DNA from: Neobacillus sp. PS3-40
GTDB taxonomy: Bacteria; Bacillota; Bacilli; Bacillales; Cytobacillaceae
Assembly (NCBI RefSeq): GCF_030915485.1
Contig: NZ_CP133266.1
Location: 2,856,001 to 2,920,000, forward strand
Length of the DNA: 64,000 bases
Direction of reading: 5' to 3'
The position numbers were made by a program, and so were the translations under genes. Shown piece by piece: positions 16,236-25,457 of this stretch. Position 1 is the stretch's first letter. Each line of letters starts with the position of its first letter. The notes under the pieces are model-generated. The model worked only from the letters and a program-made list of their open reading frames with translations, was not told the DNA's origin and ran no database searches.

Positions 16236-16390
16236 TCTTATCAAGAGAGGTTGAGGGACTGGCCCTACGATACCTCGGCAGCGGACTATTTTGCACCGTG
16301 CCAAATCCAGCAAGCATATGCTTGAAAGATAAGGAGAGGAATTAGATCGTGTTTTTCTAACCTCTTCTTAGTTGAAGGGGTTTTTTATTT
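16236..16390 (+). promoter_or_regulatory. SAM-I riboswitch, copy 1, with its own terminator
   Basis: S-box aptamer with P1 formed by TCTTATC and GATAAG, conserved core CAAGAGAGGTTGAGGGACTGG, then GATACCTCGGCAGCGGACT and CCAGCAAGC. It is followed by a complete terminator (AACCTCTTC / GAAGGGGTT with TTTTTTATTT, 16359-16390). High SAM should stop transcription here before the second copy. Confidence 0.95.
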
Positions 16391-16485
16391 TCTAAAAATA
16401 CCCATTCATGGATGGGAGATTTTTTTGAAAATAAAGCATACTAAATCGATTGGAAAAATAGATTTATAAAAAACCGAATAATATT

Positions 16486-16640
16486 TCTTATCAAGAGAGG
16501 TGGAGGGAATGGCCCTATGATACCTCGGCAGCGGACTCAGGAATGAGTACTGTGCCACATCCATCAAGCAATATGCTTGGCAGATAAGAAGAGTGCTTAT
16601 GAAACCCTCTTCTTTGTTTGTCAAGAAAAGGGTTTTTATT
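16486..16640 (+). promoter_or_regulatory. SAM-I riboswitch, copy 2, with terminator
   Basis: A second full S-box aptamer (TCTTATCAAGAGAGGTGGAG at 16486-16505 ... GCAGATAAGAAGAG) followed by terminator AACCC..TTCTT / AAGAA..GGGTT and TTTTTATTTT (16603-16640). metN starts 28 bp later. No gene and no obvious second promoter lie between the two copies. Confidence 0.95.
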
Positions 16641-16667
16641 TTGTGAAGAAATAAGGAGGGGAAAAAC

Positions 16668-17699
16668 GTGATTGAGTTTAAAAGTGTTGCAAAGGTGTAT
16701 GAGAGTGGAGGTCAAAAGGTTAATGCACTTAATGGTATTGATCTAACGATAAAGAAAGGGGAAACATTTGGGGTTATTGGCTTTAGTGGGGCAGGAAAAA
16801 GCTCACTTATACGATGTGTAAATTTATTGGAGCGACCAACCTCTGGTAGCGTCATTGTTGATGGAAATGATCTAACTACTCTTTCGCAAAAGGAAATCCG
16901 TGAAGCGAAGCGGAATATCGGTATGATTTTTCAGCATTTCAATCTTTTAAATTCGAAAACAGTTTATAACAATGTTGCAATGCCATTGATTCTGGCTAAA
17001 GTACCAAAGGATGAAATTCAAAAACGAGTATATGAACTGCTTGAGTTTGTAGGTTTGGCAGATAAAGCAGAAAAATACCCTGATCAACTTTCGGGTGGGC
17101 AAAAACAGCGTGTCGGAATTGCACGGGCACTTGCAACAAGACCATCGATTCTGCTGTGTGACGAAGCTACTTCTGCTCTTGACCCACAAACAACCAGCTC
17201 CATTCTGCAACTGCTAAAGAAAATTAATCGAGAGTATAAGATTACGATTCTGATCATTACCCATGAAATGGCAGTAATCAGGGAAATATGTGATCGGGTT
17301 GCTGTTATTGAAGCAGGGAAAATTATTGAGGAAGGAACTGTCTTCCAAGTATTTTCGGCACCAAAAACACAAACATCTAAGAACTTTGTCAGCTCTGTAA
17401 TGAATGATTCAATTCCTGATTCCATAAAGGAGCTTGTCAAACAGCATGATGGATTACAAAGAATCTATCGCATCAATTTTATTGGGGAATCAGCAGGGCA
17501 ACCATTACTCTCTGAAATTGCTAAAAAGTTCGACGTCCATATCAATGTGCTTTTTGGAAATATTACGGAGCTTCAGGGAATTCCATTTGGAAATATTATT
17601 GTTGAGTTTCAAGGGAATGACAAAGAAATTCAACGAGTCCTCATGTATATCAACCAGAAAGAAGTAACGATAAGGGAGGTGAAATCACATGCTAGTTGA
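16668..17699 (+). CDS. metN: Methionine ABC transporter ATP-binding protein
   Basis: A 343-residue ABC ATPase energising D/L-methionine import. Walker A GFSGAGKSS, Q-loop IFQHFNL, signature LSGGQKQRVGIARAL, Walker B LLCDEATSALD and switch His in ITHEMAV are intact. A C-terminal NIL/ACT-like regulatory domain (residues ~265-340) binds methionine in this family. GTG start at 16668 follows AAGGAGGGG. It overlaps metP by 11 bp. The tandem SAM riboswitches directly upstream confirm methionine as substrate class. Confidence 0.96.
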   Translation: MIEFKSVAKVYESGGQKVNALNGIDLTIKKGETFGVIGFSGAGKSSLIRCVNLLERPTSGSVIVDGNDLTTLSQKEIREAKRNIGMIFQHFNLLNSKTVYNNVAMPLILAKVPKDEIQKRVYELLEFVGLADKAEKYPDQLSGGQKQRVGIARALATRPSILLCDEATSALDPQTTSSILQLLKKINREYKITILIITHEMAVIREICDRVAVIEAGKIIEEGTVFQVFSAPKTQTSKNFVSSVMNDSIPDSIKELVKQHDGLQRIYRINFIGESAGQPLLSEIAKKFDVHINVLFGNITELQGIPFGNIIVEFQGNDKEIQRVLMYINQKEVTIREVKSHAS

Positions 17700-18339
17700 T
17701 AAACAGCAGATTATTGATGCACTTATTCAGACTCTTCAAATGGTTGGTTTTTCCTTGTTATTTTCAACTGTTTTGGGGCTTCCACTCGGAATTTTACTCG
17801 TGGTGACTAGGAAAGGACATTTGTTAGAAAACCTACATATATTCAATGTTTTAAATGGAATTATTAATATTTTTCGCTCAGTTCCATTTATCATCTTATT
17901 GGTCGCAATTATCCCAGTTACACGTTTAATTGTAGGAACCTCGATTGGGACTGCAGCAGCAGTAGTCCCACTAGTATTTTACGCGGGCCCATATATAGCA
18001 AGATTAGTTGAAAACTCTCTTTTGGAAGTAGATCAAGGGGTAATTGAGGCGGCAGAAGCGATGGGAGCTACACCTGCACAAATTATTTTTCGGTTTTTGA
18101 TTCCCGAAGCATTAGGTTCGCTTGTATTGTCTCTAACAATTGCAACGATTGGTTTAATAGGTGCATCTGCCATGTCTGGAGCAGTTGGCGGCGGTGGATT
18201 GGGTGATTTAGCCATTACATATGGATACCAGCGGTTTGATACCAAAGTTATGCTCATTACCGTTGGGATGCTGATTGTAATGGTTCAAGGCTTGCAATCT
18301 TTAGGAAATATTTTATCAAAAAAAATTCGTAGACGATAA
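17689..18339 (+). CDS. metP: Methionine ABC transporter permease
   Basis: A 216-residue integral membrane permease with about five helices and the MetI-type EAA loop VIEAAEAMGATPAQIIFRFLIPEA. It overlaps the end of metN by 11 bp and is followed 16 bp later by the binding-protein gene, forming a metNPQ operon under SAM control. Name follows B. subtilis MetP (MetI in E. coli). Confidence 0.95.
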   Translation: MLVDKQQIIDALIQTLQMVGFSLLFSTVLGLPLGILLVVTRKGHLLENLHIFNVLNGIINIFRSVPFIILLVAIIPVTRLIVGTSIGTAAAVVPLVFYAGPYIARLVENSLLEVDQGVIEAAEAMGATPAQIIFRFLIPEALGSLVLSLTIATIGLIGASAMSGAVGGGGLGDLAITYGYQRFDTKVMLITVGMLIVMVQGLQSLGNILSKKIRRR

Positions 18340-18355
18340 TTAGGAGGAAACCATC

Positions 18356-19192
18356 ATGAAAAAATTAGTATTAGCTATTATTGTTTTATGTTTATCAATC
18401 TTTTCCGCAGCATGCTCTTCGCAATCAACTGCAAAAGCGAAGGACGTTACCGTGAAAATTGGCATTAGTGGCTCTGACAATGGTATTTGGGATTATATTT
18501 CGAAAAAGGCGAAAAAAGAAGGTATTAATATTAAAATTGTATCTTTCTCTGATTATGTTCTACCCAATACAGCCTTAGCTGATGGGGAAATTGATGCAAA
18601 TGCTTTTCAAACCAATGCATACTTTTTTGCCTTTATAAAAGAGCATAATTTAGACTTGGCCCCTATTGGTACAACAGTCATTGCCCCAATGGGTATTTAT
18701 TCGAACAAGCATAAAGATGTTAAGGATATTCCAGACGGAGGAAAAATCGCGGTACCAAATGATGTTACAAATGAAGGTAGGGCACTTTTATTGCTCCAAG
18801 AAGCGGGATTAATTACTTTGCCAAAAGACTTTGATGGTAGTGGAACAGTAGAACAGATTATAAGTAATCCAAAACATCTAAAAATCGTCCCAGTTGTGGC
18901 TGGGCAAACACCACGTGTACTACCAGATGTAGCCGCATCAATCATTAATAATGGAATTGCAGTAGACGCTGGTTTTAATCCTGTTAAAGATTCTATCTTC
19001 CATGAAGGAGCAACAGCTAAACCGTATATAAATATTATTGCGACTCGAACAAAAGACAAAAATAACAAAGCACTAAAAGAAATTGTTAAGCTTTATCAAC
19101 AAAAGGATACAGCAGAATTTATTAAAAAACAGTTCAAAGGGGCTTTAATTCCAACATTTGTACCACTAAGTGAAATTGGAGTGAAAAACTAA
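18356..19192 (+). CDS. metQ: Methionine-binding lipoprotein
   Basis: A 278-residue substrate-binding lipoprotein of the NlpA/MetQ family. The signal peptide ends in the lipobox FSAAC (Cys20, the lipidation site). The mature protein shows KIGISGSDNGIWDYI, DYVLPNTALADGEIDANAFQ and DVTNEGRALLLLQ, typical of MetQ. AGGAGG precedes the ATG. Third gene of the metNPQ operon; anchored to the outer face of the membrane. Confidence 0.95.
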   Translation: MKKLVLAIIVLCLSIFSAACSSQSTAKAKDVTVKIGISGSDNGIWDYISKKAKKEGINIKIVSFSDYVLPNTALADGEIDANAFQTNAYFFAFIKEHNLDLAPIGTTVIAPMGIYSNKHKDVKDIPDGGKIAVPNDVTNEGRALLLLQEAGLITLPKDFDGSGTVEQIISNPKHLKIVPVVAGQTPRVLPDVAASIINNGIAVDAGFNPVKDSIFHEGATAKPYINIIATRTKDKNNKALKEIVKLYQQKDTAEFIKKQFKGALIPTFVPLSEIGVKN

Positions 19193-19218
19193 TTTAATAG
19201 AAGAAAGGGGAATTAGCT

Positions 19219-20424
19219 ATGCCAGTTTTAGTAACACCTTTAAAAGGAATAATTGTAAGTAATATCGAGGAAAATAAGGAGCTTTATCTCTCGACTAGTC
19301 ACCGAATTCATGAAAAACCAGAAATTGGCAATGAGGAGATTTTTGCCTCAACACTATTAACAAGTATTCTCAAAGAGGCTGGATTTGAAGTGAAAAAGGC
19401 TGTTGCTGGGCATCAAACGTCCTTTCTAGCTCGGAAAAAGTCAAATGTGGAAGGGCCTTCTATTGCTTTTTTGGCAGAATATGATGCACTCCCTGGACTT
19501 GGTCATGCCTGTGGTCATAATATTATTGGAACAACAAGTATTGCTGCAGCGATCGCTTTAAGTAAAGTTATTGATGAAGTGGGTGGAGAGGTAGTTGTTT
19601 TTGGTACACCTGCTGAAGAAGGCGGTCCTAATGGAAGTGCAAAAGGTAGTTTTGTGAAATATGGCTTAGTGGAAAGAATTGATGCAGCATTAATGATTCA
19701 CCCTTCAAATAGAACGTCTCTTACAAGTAATTCATTGGCAGTTGATCCACTTGATTTTGAGTTCATTGGTAGGCCAGCACATGCTGCGGCGAGTCCACAT
19801 GAAGGGATAAATGCCCTTGATGCAGTCATACAGCTTTTTAATGGAATTAATGCCCTTCGCCAACAATTAAAAGATGATGTTCGTATTCATGGAATTATTA
19901 CACATGGTGGGGACGCACCAAATATTATCCCTGAGTATGCTAAAGCAAGATTCTTTATTCGGGCTGCAACAAGAGGCTATTTAGATGAAGTAACAAAGAA
20001 AGTAAAAGCAGTAGCAGAAGGTGCCGCACTAGCAACTGGAGCAAAGTTAAATATTATTGCCTTTCAAAATGAGGTTGATAATTTGTTATTAAATGATAAA
20101 TACAACCAAGTGTTTAAAGAAGTGATTGAAGAACTTGGTGAAGTTGTTAACAACGATGGAAGAGAGGGAATTGGCTCAACTGATGCAGGAAATATCAGTC
20201 AGGTCGTTCCAACCATCCATCCTTATATTCAAATTGGATCAGAAGATCTTGTAGGTCATACGGTCGAATTTCGAGAAGCTGCAAAATCCACAAAAGGTGA
20301 TCAAGCACTTATTACTGGCGCAAAAGGCTTGGCTTTAACGGCTTTTCGTCTCCTTACAGAACCTGATTTATTAGTGGAAATTAAAGCAGAATTTAATCGC
20401 CGCAAAAACGAAGAAACCAAGTGA
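19219..20424 (+). CDS. M20 family metallopeptidase/amidohydrolase
   Basis: A 401-residue M20D-type amidohydrolase (AbgB/YxeP-like). Metal-site motifs include HEKPEIGNEE, AEYDALPGLGHACGHN, the catalytic EEGG and GRPAHAAASPHEGINALDA of the dimerisation domain. Such enzymes remove acyl or aminoacyl groups from small peptides or amino acid conjugates. It starts 27 bp after metQ, so it may be read through from the SAM-controlled operon and could release methionine or cysteine from conjugates; that link is inferred from position. Confidence 0.87.
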   Translation: MPVLVTPLKGIIVSNIEENKELYLSTSHRIHEKPEIGNEEIFASTLLTSILKEAGFEVKKAVAGHQTSFLARKKSNVEGPSIAFLAEYDALPGLGHACGHNIIGTTSIAAAIALSKVIDEVGGEVVVFGTPAEEGGPNGSAKGSFVKYGLVERIDAALMIHPSNRTSLTSNSLAVDPLDFEFIGRPAHAAASPHEGINALDAVIQLFNGINALRQQLKDDVRIHGIITHGGDAPNIIPEYAKARFFIRAATRGYLDEVTKKVKAVAEGAALATGAKLNIIAFQNEVDNLLLNDKYNQVFKEVIEELGEVVNNDGREGIGSTDAGNISQVVPTIHPYIQIGSEDLVGHTVEFREAAKSTKGDQALITGAKGLALTAFRLLTEPDLLVEIKAEFNRRKNEETK

Positions 20425-20453
20425 TTATCTAAAGGCACTATGTCTAACTTGGA

Positions 20454-20472
20454 GGGAACTGAAGAAGTTCCC
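20454..20472 (+). terminator. Hairpin after the M20 peptidase gene
   Basis: GGGAACT and AGTTCCC form a compact stem with a 5-nt loop. The downstream run is only moderately T-rich, so terminator strength is uncertain. Confidence 0.5.
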
Positions 20473-20510
20473 TTAAATGTTAAGTTCTTTTAAACTTTTC
20501 AGTTGCTGCA

Positions 20511-20610
20511 CCAATCAACAGAGTGTCAAAATCAATCATGCACTTTGGCATAGTCAATGTAAAAAAGACGACTTAAAATTCAATCTGAATTTTGGAGTCG
20601 TCTTTTTTTA
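20511..20610. repeat. Dispersed intergenic repeat, partial copy, ending in a bidirectional terminator
   Basis: The sequence from CCAATCAACAGAGTGTCAAA onward recurs at 63443-63571. Both copies end in a hairpin whose arms contain GACGACTTAAAATTCA and TGAATTTT..GTCGTC flanked by A- and T-runs, so it can terminate from either side. This copy lacks the GC-rich palindrome present at 63327-63451. Confidence 0.75.
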
Positions 20611-20773
20611 TATAAATAATTTTGCCCTTTCTTTATATGAATCCGGATTATCTCACAATCAAAACTGGACACCTAAAGGTAATTCAGTTAGTATCAGTAC
20701 GAATGTAATGGATTTATTTACCCCTAAAAACTAATAATAAGAAAAAATGATATCGATTATAAAGGAGCACTAT

Positions 20774-21916
20774 ATGTTAAACACTTTACAGCCTTTTTTG
20801 CAGGAAATTTGGAAGAAGTCTAATTTTGCAACCCCGACTTCAATTCAGGAAACGACTATCCCACTCATTTTAGAAGGGAAAGATTTAATTGCTGAATCAC
20901 CAACAGGAACGGGAAAAACTCTAGCTTACTTGCTGCCTTTGCTAACTAAAATTGATCAAGACAGTCAGTCTGTTCAAGCAGTTGTATTAGCCTCCTCACA
21001 GGAACTGGTCATGCAGGTATATCAAGAATTTCAGAAATGGTCGGAAGGAAGCGGAATTAGAGGTGCTTCTTTTATCGGCGGTGCAAACGTGAAAAGACAG
21101 CTAGAAAAATTAAAAAAACGCCCACAGGTTATCTTTGGTACACCAGGCCGTTTATTTGAGTTAATAAAGCAGAAGAAAGTAAAAATGCATGAGGTAAAAA
21201 CATTGGTTCTTGATGAAGCCGATCAGCTCCTTGTACCAGAACATGCTGGCACAGTCCGAAATATTATTAAATCTACACTTCAAGACAGGCAAGTAATGTT
21301 ATTTTCTGCAACTCTTAAAAAAGAAACGGAACAAATTGCAAAAGAATTAACAAAAGAGGCAGAGATTATTAGGATTGAAAAAGATGAAACAATATCCGAG
21401 GGTAAAGTGGAACATATTTATTTTTCATGTGAACCAAGGGATAAAATGAAGCTTCTCGAAAAAATTGCTCGTCTTGAAAATAGTAAAATTCTTACTTTTA
21501 TAAAAGATATTGCCGAAGTTTCGGTGGTTGCGACAAAATTAAATTATAAAGATCTTTCAGCAGGGCTACTTCACAGCGAACTGAGCAAATTAGAACGTCA
21601 GTCAGCACTAAAAGCGTTTCGTGATGGGAAATTAAAAATGCTTATCGCAACGGATGTGGCAGCACGGGGCCTTGATATTCAGGGCGTTACACATGTTGTC
21701 CATCTAGATTTTCCTAAAGATTTTACCCAGTATGTCCATCGCTCAGGGAGAACGGGGCGAATGGGTGCAAATGGAATAGTGATTTCTTTGGTTACAGAAA
21801 GAGAAGAAAGAGAACTAAAGGCATTTTGTCGTCGGTTAGATGTTCCTCTTTATAAAAGAATTTTTTATAAGGGACAAATTTCTGAAGAGGCACAAAAAGA
21901 ACGGACCCGTAAGTGA
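20774..21916 (+). CDS. yfmL: DEAD-box RNA helicase, YfmL-like
   Basis: A 380-residue minimal DEAD-box helicase without C-terminal RNA-binding extension, the length and N-terminal style of B. subtilis YfmL, which assists 50S ribosome assembly. Motifs: Q motif TPTSIQE, SPTGTGKT, LDEADQL, FSATL, IATDVAARGLDIQG and HRSGRTGRMG. ATG at 20774 is chosen because AAAGGAG lies 7 nt before it; an upstream in-frame ATG at 20747 has no site. It ends at a clear terminator. Confidence 0.88.
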   Translation: MLNTLQPFLQEIWKKSNFATPTSIQETTIPLILEGKDLIAESPTGTGKTLAYLLPLLTKIDQDSQSVQAVVLASSQELVMQVYQEFQKWSEGSGIRGASFIGGANVKRQLEKLKKRPQVIFGTPGRLFELIKQKKVKMHEVKTLVLDEADQLLVPEHAGTVRNIIKSTLQDRQVMLFSATLKKETEQIAKELTKEAEIIRIEKDETISEGKVEHIYFSCEPRDKMKLLEKIARLENSKILTFIKDIAEVSVVATKLNYKDLSAGLLHSELSKLERQSALKAFRDGKLKMLIATDVAARGLDIQGVTHVVHLDFPKDFTQYVHRSGRTGRMGANGIVISLVTEREERELKAFCRRLDVPLYKRIFYKGQISEEAQKERTRK

Positions 21917-21960
21917 ACTGAGAGTTGCTAGAATTTGATTCCAGGATAGTATGAATTCTT

Positions 21961-21985
21961 AAACCAGCCCATCGGACTGGTTTTT
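21961..21985 (+). terminator. Terminator after yfmL-like helicase
   Basis: AAACCAG and CTGGTTT enclose a CCCATCGGA loop, followed by TTTCTATT. Confidence 0.8.
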
Positions 21986-22082
21986 CTATTATTGAAAGGG
22001 TTTTTCCTGTCTTGGAACAAGAATAAGTTCTTCCCTTTTCATCCATACTATCTTTGAATTTCATTAGAAGGAGATGGTTTGT

Positions 22083-22214
22083 GTGGGAAGAACTAAACTA
22101 GGAAATCAAAATGCCCAGCGCAATAATAATGCGAAAAAAGGAAAAACAAGCTCCGAGCTAGTTGAATTTACAACAGGGGAGGATTTAAAAAGAAACCGAC
22201 CTAAAGATAAATAA
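22083..22214 (+). CDS. Small basic hypothetical protein (43 aa)
   Basis: A short gene starting GTG at 22083, 9 nt after AAGGAG, and encoding MGRTKLGNQNAQRNNNAKKG followed by KTSSELVEFTTGEDLKRNRP and KDK. It is rich in Lys, Asn and Gly with no hydrophobic segment. Composition resembles minor small spore-associated proteins of Bacillaceae, but I do not recognise the family with certainty. It lies between the helicase terminator and the IS-split terminator. Confidence 0.6.
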   Translation: MGRTKLGNQNAQRNNNAKKGKTSSELVEFTTGEDLKRNRPKDK

Positions 22215-22327
22215 CCTGAGATCCTCCTAATTGGCTTCTCGAACATAGTGTTGTTTAAATAAAAAACGCTGACTTTGAAGTGACCCCCTTAAGTTGGACT
22301 AAACATCCATCTTAGGGGGTTTTTAAT

Positions 22328-22849
22328 TTGGTCAAATTTTCAAGTGAATATAGAGAAAAGGTTGTTCTAGAGTATCTGAATGGAGGGGGAGGATCAAATG
22401 AATTGGCAAAGAAATATGGAATTGGGAGTCATCAAACTATACTTGATTGGGTGAATCGATACGAAAAATATGGGAATAAAGCGAATGAGGTCCGTAGTCC
22501 TAAAAGTGTGTATGATGGTAACTTTAAGATGGAAGTATTAAAATGGATGTGGAGTAACAGAGCATCATTACGCGAAACTTCCCTTCATTTTGATATATCA
22601 ACACCAAGTACAATCCTGTCGTGGGAGAGGAAGTACAGAGAGAAAGGCGTCGAAGCTCTGTTTAAACGGAGAGGAAGACCAAAACAAATGCCAGCCAACC
22701 ATCATGATCACCAACAGGGGAAAAAAGAGGAATCCTCCGAACTCGAAAAATTACAACGTGAAAATCGTATGTTAAGGATTGAAAATGAATACCTAAAAAA
22801 GCTAAGAGCCTTAGTTCAGGAACCCGTGGGTACAGACAAAAGCAAGTGA
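22328..22849 (+). CDS. IS3-family transposase OrfA
   Basis: A 173-residue protein with an N-terminal helix-turn-helix pair (YREKVVLEYLNGGG... and SLHFDISTPSTILSWERKY) that binds the IS ends, and a C-terminal leucine-zipper-like coiled coil (LEKLQRENRMLRIENEYLKKL). TTG start at 22328. The slippery heptamer AAAAAAG at 22795-22801 is in phase (A AAA AAG), allowing -1 frameshifting to produce the OrfAB transposase; the shifted frame is open into orfB. Confidence 0.9.
   Translation: MVKFSSEYREKVVLEYLNGGGGSNELAKKYGIGSHQTILDWVNRYEKYGNKANEVRSPKSVYDGNFKMEVLKWMWSNRASLRETSLHFDISTPSTILSWERKYREKGVEALFKRRGRPKQMPANHHDHQQGKKEESSELEKLQRENRMLRIENEYLKKLRALVQEPVGTDKSK
22795..22801 (+). promoter_or_regulatory. 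Programmed -1 frameshift site of the IS element
   Basis: A AAA AAG slippery heptamer, in phase with orfA codons CTA-AAA-AAG. The -1 frame has no stop between here and orfB. Confidence 0.85.
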
Positions 22850-23718
22850 AAGTTGTCACTGAATTAAGGGGAAAATATCGTTTGTCTGCGATTTTGAAGG
22901 TCGTGGACCTTCCGAAAAGTGTGTATTTCTACTATCAAAATCATGAAGAAAACAAACATAGTGATCAAGAATTAATAATGGAAATCAAAGCAATCAAAAA
23001 GGATAATCCAGCTTATGGATATAGACGCGTTCAACTTGAATTAAAAAATCGTGGATTGGAAGTTAATCATAAAAAAGTTCAACGCATTATGCAGGATCAG
23101 CATTTACAGTCACAAGCATATACGAAAAAAAGTCGGAAATACAACTCATATAAAGGGACGATTGGTAAAATTGCCCCTAATCGGCTAAATCGTCGGTTTA
23201 AAACAGATCGACCTTATCAAAAGCTTACAGTAGATGTCACAGAGTTACGCTGGGGAGATAAATCCACAGCACATCGCTGTTATCTTGAACCTGTAATGGA
23301 CCTCTACTCTGGCGAAATTCTGGCTTTTAACATTGGCCTTCATCCTACTGTAAGTTTTGCTTTAAAACCGTTGCATGAAGCCCTGGACTCACTACCTAAA
23401 CTTCCATATCGTACAACTGTTCATTCGGATCAAGGGTTCCAATATCAACATCATAGCTGGGTAAAAGAGCTTAAGGGGCATAATGTATTTCAGAGTATGT
23501 CACGAAAAGCAACATGTCTTGATAATGCGGCAATGGAAAGCTTCTTCCACCTATTAAAATGTGAAACAGTTCATCAATACGACTACCAATCTTTTGAGGA
23601 AGTCGCTCAGGCAGCGGTTGATTGGATTAGCTACTACAATAACGATCGAATTAAAGAAAAACTCGGTGGTAAGAGTCCTATAAAATACAGGCTCCTTACC
23701 ACCGAGAAAGCGTCATAA
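22846..23718 (+). CDS. IS3-family transposase OrfB (DDE integrase)
   Basis: A 290-residue rve-type catalytic subunit, read mainly as the C-terminal part of an OrfAB fusion through a -1 frameshift. HTH_21 region KDNPAYGYRRVQLELK, then DDE residues in TVDVTELRWG, TVHSDQGFQYQ and DNAAMESFFHLLK. Length and motifs are intact. A GTG at 22846 overlaps the orfA stop, but frameshifting is the usual route in this family. Confidence 0.93.
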   Translation: MKVVTELRGKYRLSAILKVVDLPKSVYFYYQNHEENKHSDQELIMEIKAIKKDNPAYGYRRVQLELKNRGLEVNHKKVQRIMQDQHLQSQAYTKKSRKYNSYKGTIGKIAPNRLNRRFKTDRPYQKLTVDVTELRWGDKSTAHRCYLEPVMDLYSGEILAFNIGLHPTVSFALKPLHEALDSLPKLPYRTTVHSDQGFQYQHHSWVKELKGHNVFQSMSRKATCLDNAAMESFFHLLKCETVHQYDYQSFEEVAQAAVDWISYYNNDRIKEKLGGKSPIKYRLLTTEKAS

Positions 23719-23777
23719 TATTTTTGTCCAACTTTATGGGGTCAGATCACTTTTCACATAAAAGTCAGCGTTTTTCC

Positions 23778-25298
23778 TTACTGTTCTTCCGAAAGATTAT
23801 CCAATGGTTTAAGTGCAGGCCCTTCAACTACGTCACCCGCATAAGAGAAACGGGAGCCGTGGCATGGACAATCCCATGTTTTTTCAGCATGGTTCCATTC
23901 AGTTTCGCAGCCAAGATGCGTACAAGTTGTATCAACAATGTAGAGTTTGCCGTTTTCGTCTTTATATGCACCAGCTCGTTTTCCGTTATGCATAACAACA
24001 GATCCTTCTCCCATTTGGAGATCACTTGGATCCTTTGGAACAAACTCAAGCTTGCCCTTTAGAAGATGCCCGGCAACATCAGCGTTTGTAGAGATTAATT
24101 TCTTCAAATTGGGATCAGCATCAAACCTGGATGGAGAATAAAGCTCCTTATATGGATTATCCCGATCTAGAATATAGTCTGCTAATAAATGGCCTGCAAC
24201 AGTCCCGGTTGTCATCCCCCATTTTTTATAGCCAGTTGCGACAAAAATATGATCCTTCTTATCTGTTATTGGTCCAATATATGGGATTTTATCAAGTGAA
24301 ACTAAATCCTGAGCAGACCAACGATAGGCATATTCGCTTATACCAAATGTCTCCTCAGCAAACCCCTTAAGAGCATCATAATGAACAATTGTATCAGGTC
24401 CTTGCCCAGTTTTATGATTTTCTCCCCCAATTATTATTAATTTTTCCCCATTAATTGGAGTGTAACGAATTGAGCGAGTCGGATCATCGGCGCTGATATA
24501 CATGCCTCCAGGATAATCTTTATCCGTTTTAATCCCAATCGCATAGGATCTTTCAGCATACATTCTTGCAAAATAAAAGCCAAGTCCATCGTAAAAAGGA
24601 AAATGAGAAGCAACAATGACATGCCTGCAAGTAACCTTATGCCCAACATTTGTTAAAACAGCCCGGTGATCTTCATCGGCTTCAATATCAGTTGCCGTTG
24701 TATTTTCATATACAGTGCAGCCTGATTGAACGGCATCCTCAAGGAGCTTTTTGAGATATTTAACAGGATGGAATTGAGCTTGGTTCCGCATTACTAAAGC
24801 TGCTTTAATAGGGATATCAAAAGGGATGCTATTGACGATTTCCCCTGGGATTCCTAGACGGTGATATGCATCCATTTCTGTTTTGATTTTGCCCACATAT
24901 TCATCCGTCGTTGCATATATATAGGCATCTTCATTACTCAAATCGCAATCTATCGCAGTTTGTTTGATAAATTGAATGGCTTTTGTGTGGGATTCGTAAT
25001 AAAGCTTTGCCTTTTCTTCGCCAAAATGTTGAATATATTCATCATAAACTAAGCCATGCTGGGCCGTAATTTTGGCAGTTGTGTGACCCGTAGTACCATT
25101 TAAAACACCACCCGCTTCTAAAATGGCCACCTTTAAACCTTCTTTTGCCAGCAAATAAGCAGCGGTAATTCCTGTAATTCCTGCTCCAACAATAGCCACA
25201 TCGACAGACAAATCCTCTTTTAACTTGTCAAAGGAGGGCAACTCGGTTTCTCTCCAATACGTTTTTGGGAATTGAGGGATTTTTTCAGAAGAGCTCAT
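23778..25298 (-). CDS. yhfW: FAD-dependent oxidoreductase with C-terminal Rieske domain, YhfW-like
   Basis: A 506-residue fusion. An N-terminal DAO-type FAD domain (VAIVGAGITGITAAYLLAKEG, residues ~29-49) is followed by a Rieske 2Fe-2S domain with CTHLGC and CPCHGSRF ligand pairs near residues 460-490. It is the domain layout of B. subtilis YhfW, whose substrate is unknown. ATG at 25298 follows TTGGAGGAAC. Its terminator, directly downstream, is now split by the IS element, so its transcripts may run into the IS in antisense. Confidence 0.9.
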   Translation of the reverse strand: MSSSEKIPQFPKTYWRETELPSFDKLKEDLSVDVAIVGAGITGITAAYLLAKEGLKVAILEAGGVLNGTTGHTTAKITAQHGLVYDEYIQHFGEEKAKLYYESHTKAIQFIKQTAIDCDLSNEDAYIYATTDEYVGKIKTEMDAYHRLGIPGEIVNSIPFDIPIKAALVMRNQAQFHPVKYLKKLLEDAVQSGCTVYENTTATDIEADEDHRAVLTNVGHKVTCRHVIVASHFPFYDGLGFYFARMYAERSYAIGIKTDKDYPGGMYISADDPTRSIRYTPINGEKLIIIGGENHKTGQGPDTIVHYDALKGFAEETFGISEYAYRWSAQDLVSLDKIPYIGPITDKKDHIFVATGYKKWGMTTGTVAGHLLADYILDRDNPYKELYSPSRFDADPNLKKLISTNADVAGHLLKGKLEFVPKDPSDLQMGEGSVVMHNGKRAGAYKDENGKLYIVDTTCTHLGCETEWNHAEKTWDCPCHGSRFSYAGDVVEGPALKPLDNLSEEQ

Positions 25299-25457
25299 GT
25301 TTGTTCCTCCAAGAAATAAATTGTGTACATTTTATTTTTTCCATTAATCAAAAATTAATGTGTTAAAAAATGGGCATATGGTTGACTAACTTGATATGTG
25401 TGTTATTTTAAGAATAATAAAAAAATTTAACACAACAGTTTGAAAAGGGTGGAAGTC

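Larger units (their letters stand above)
22276..23749 (+). mobile_element. Complete IS3-family (IS150-like) insertion sequence
   Basis: 1474 bp bounded by 24-bp imperfect inverted repeats (22276-22299 and 23726-23749, 20 of 24 matching, outer bases TGA) and flanked by the 3-bp direct repeat CTT (22273-22275 and 23750-23752). It carries overlapping orfA and orfB with an A6G frameshift site. All catalytic residues are present, so it may be active. Removing it restores a perfect terminator hairpin. Confidence 0.93.
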
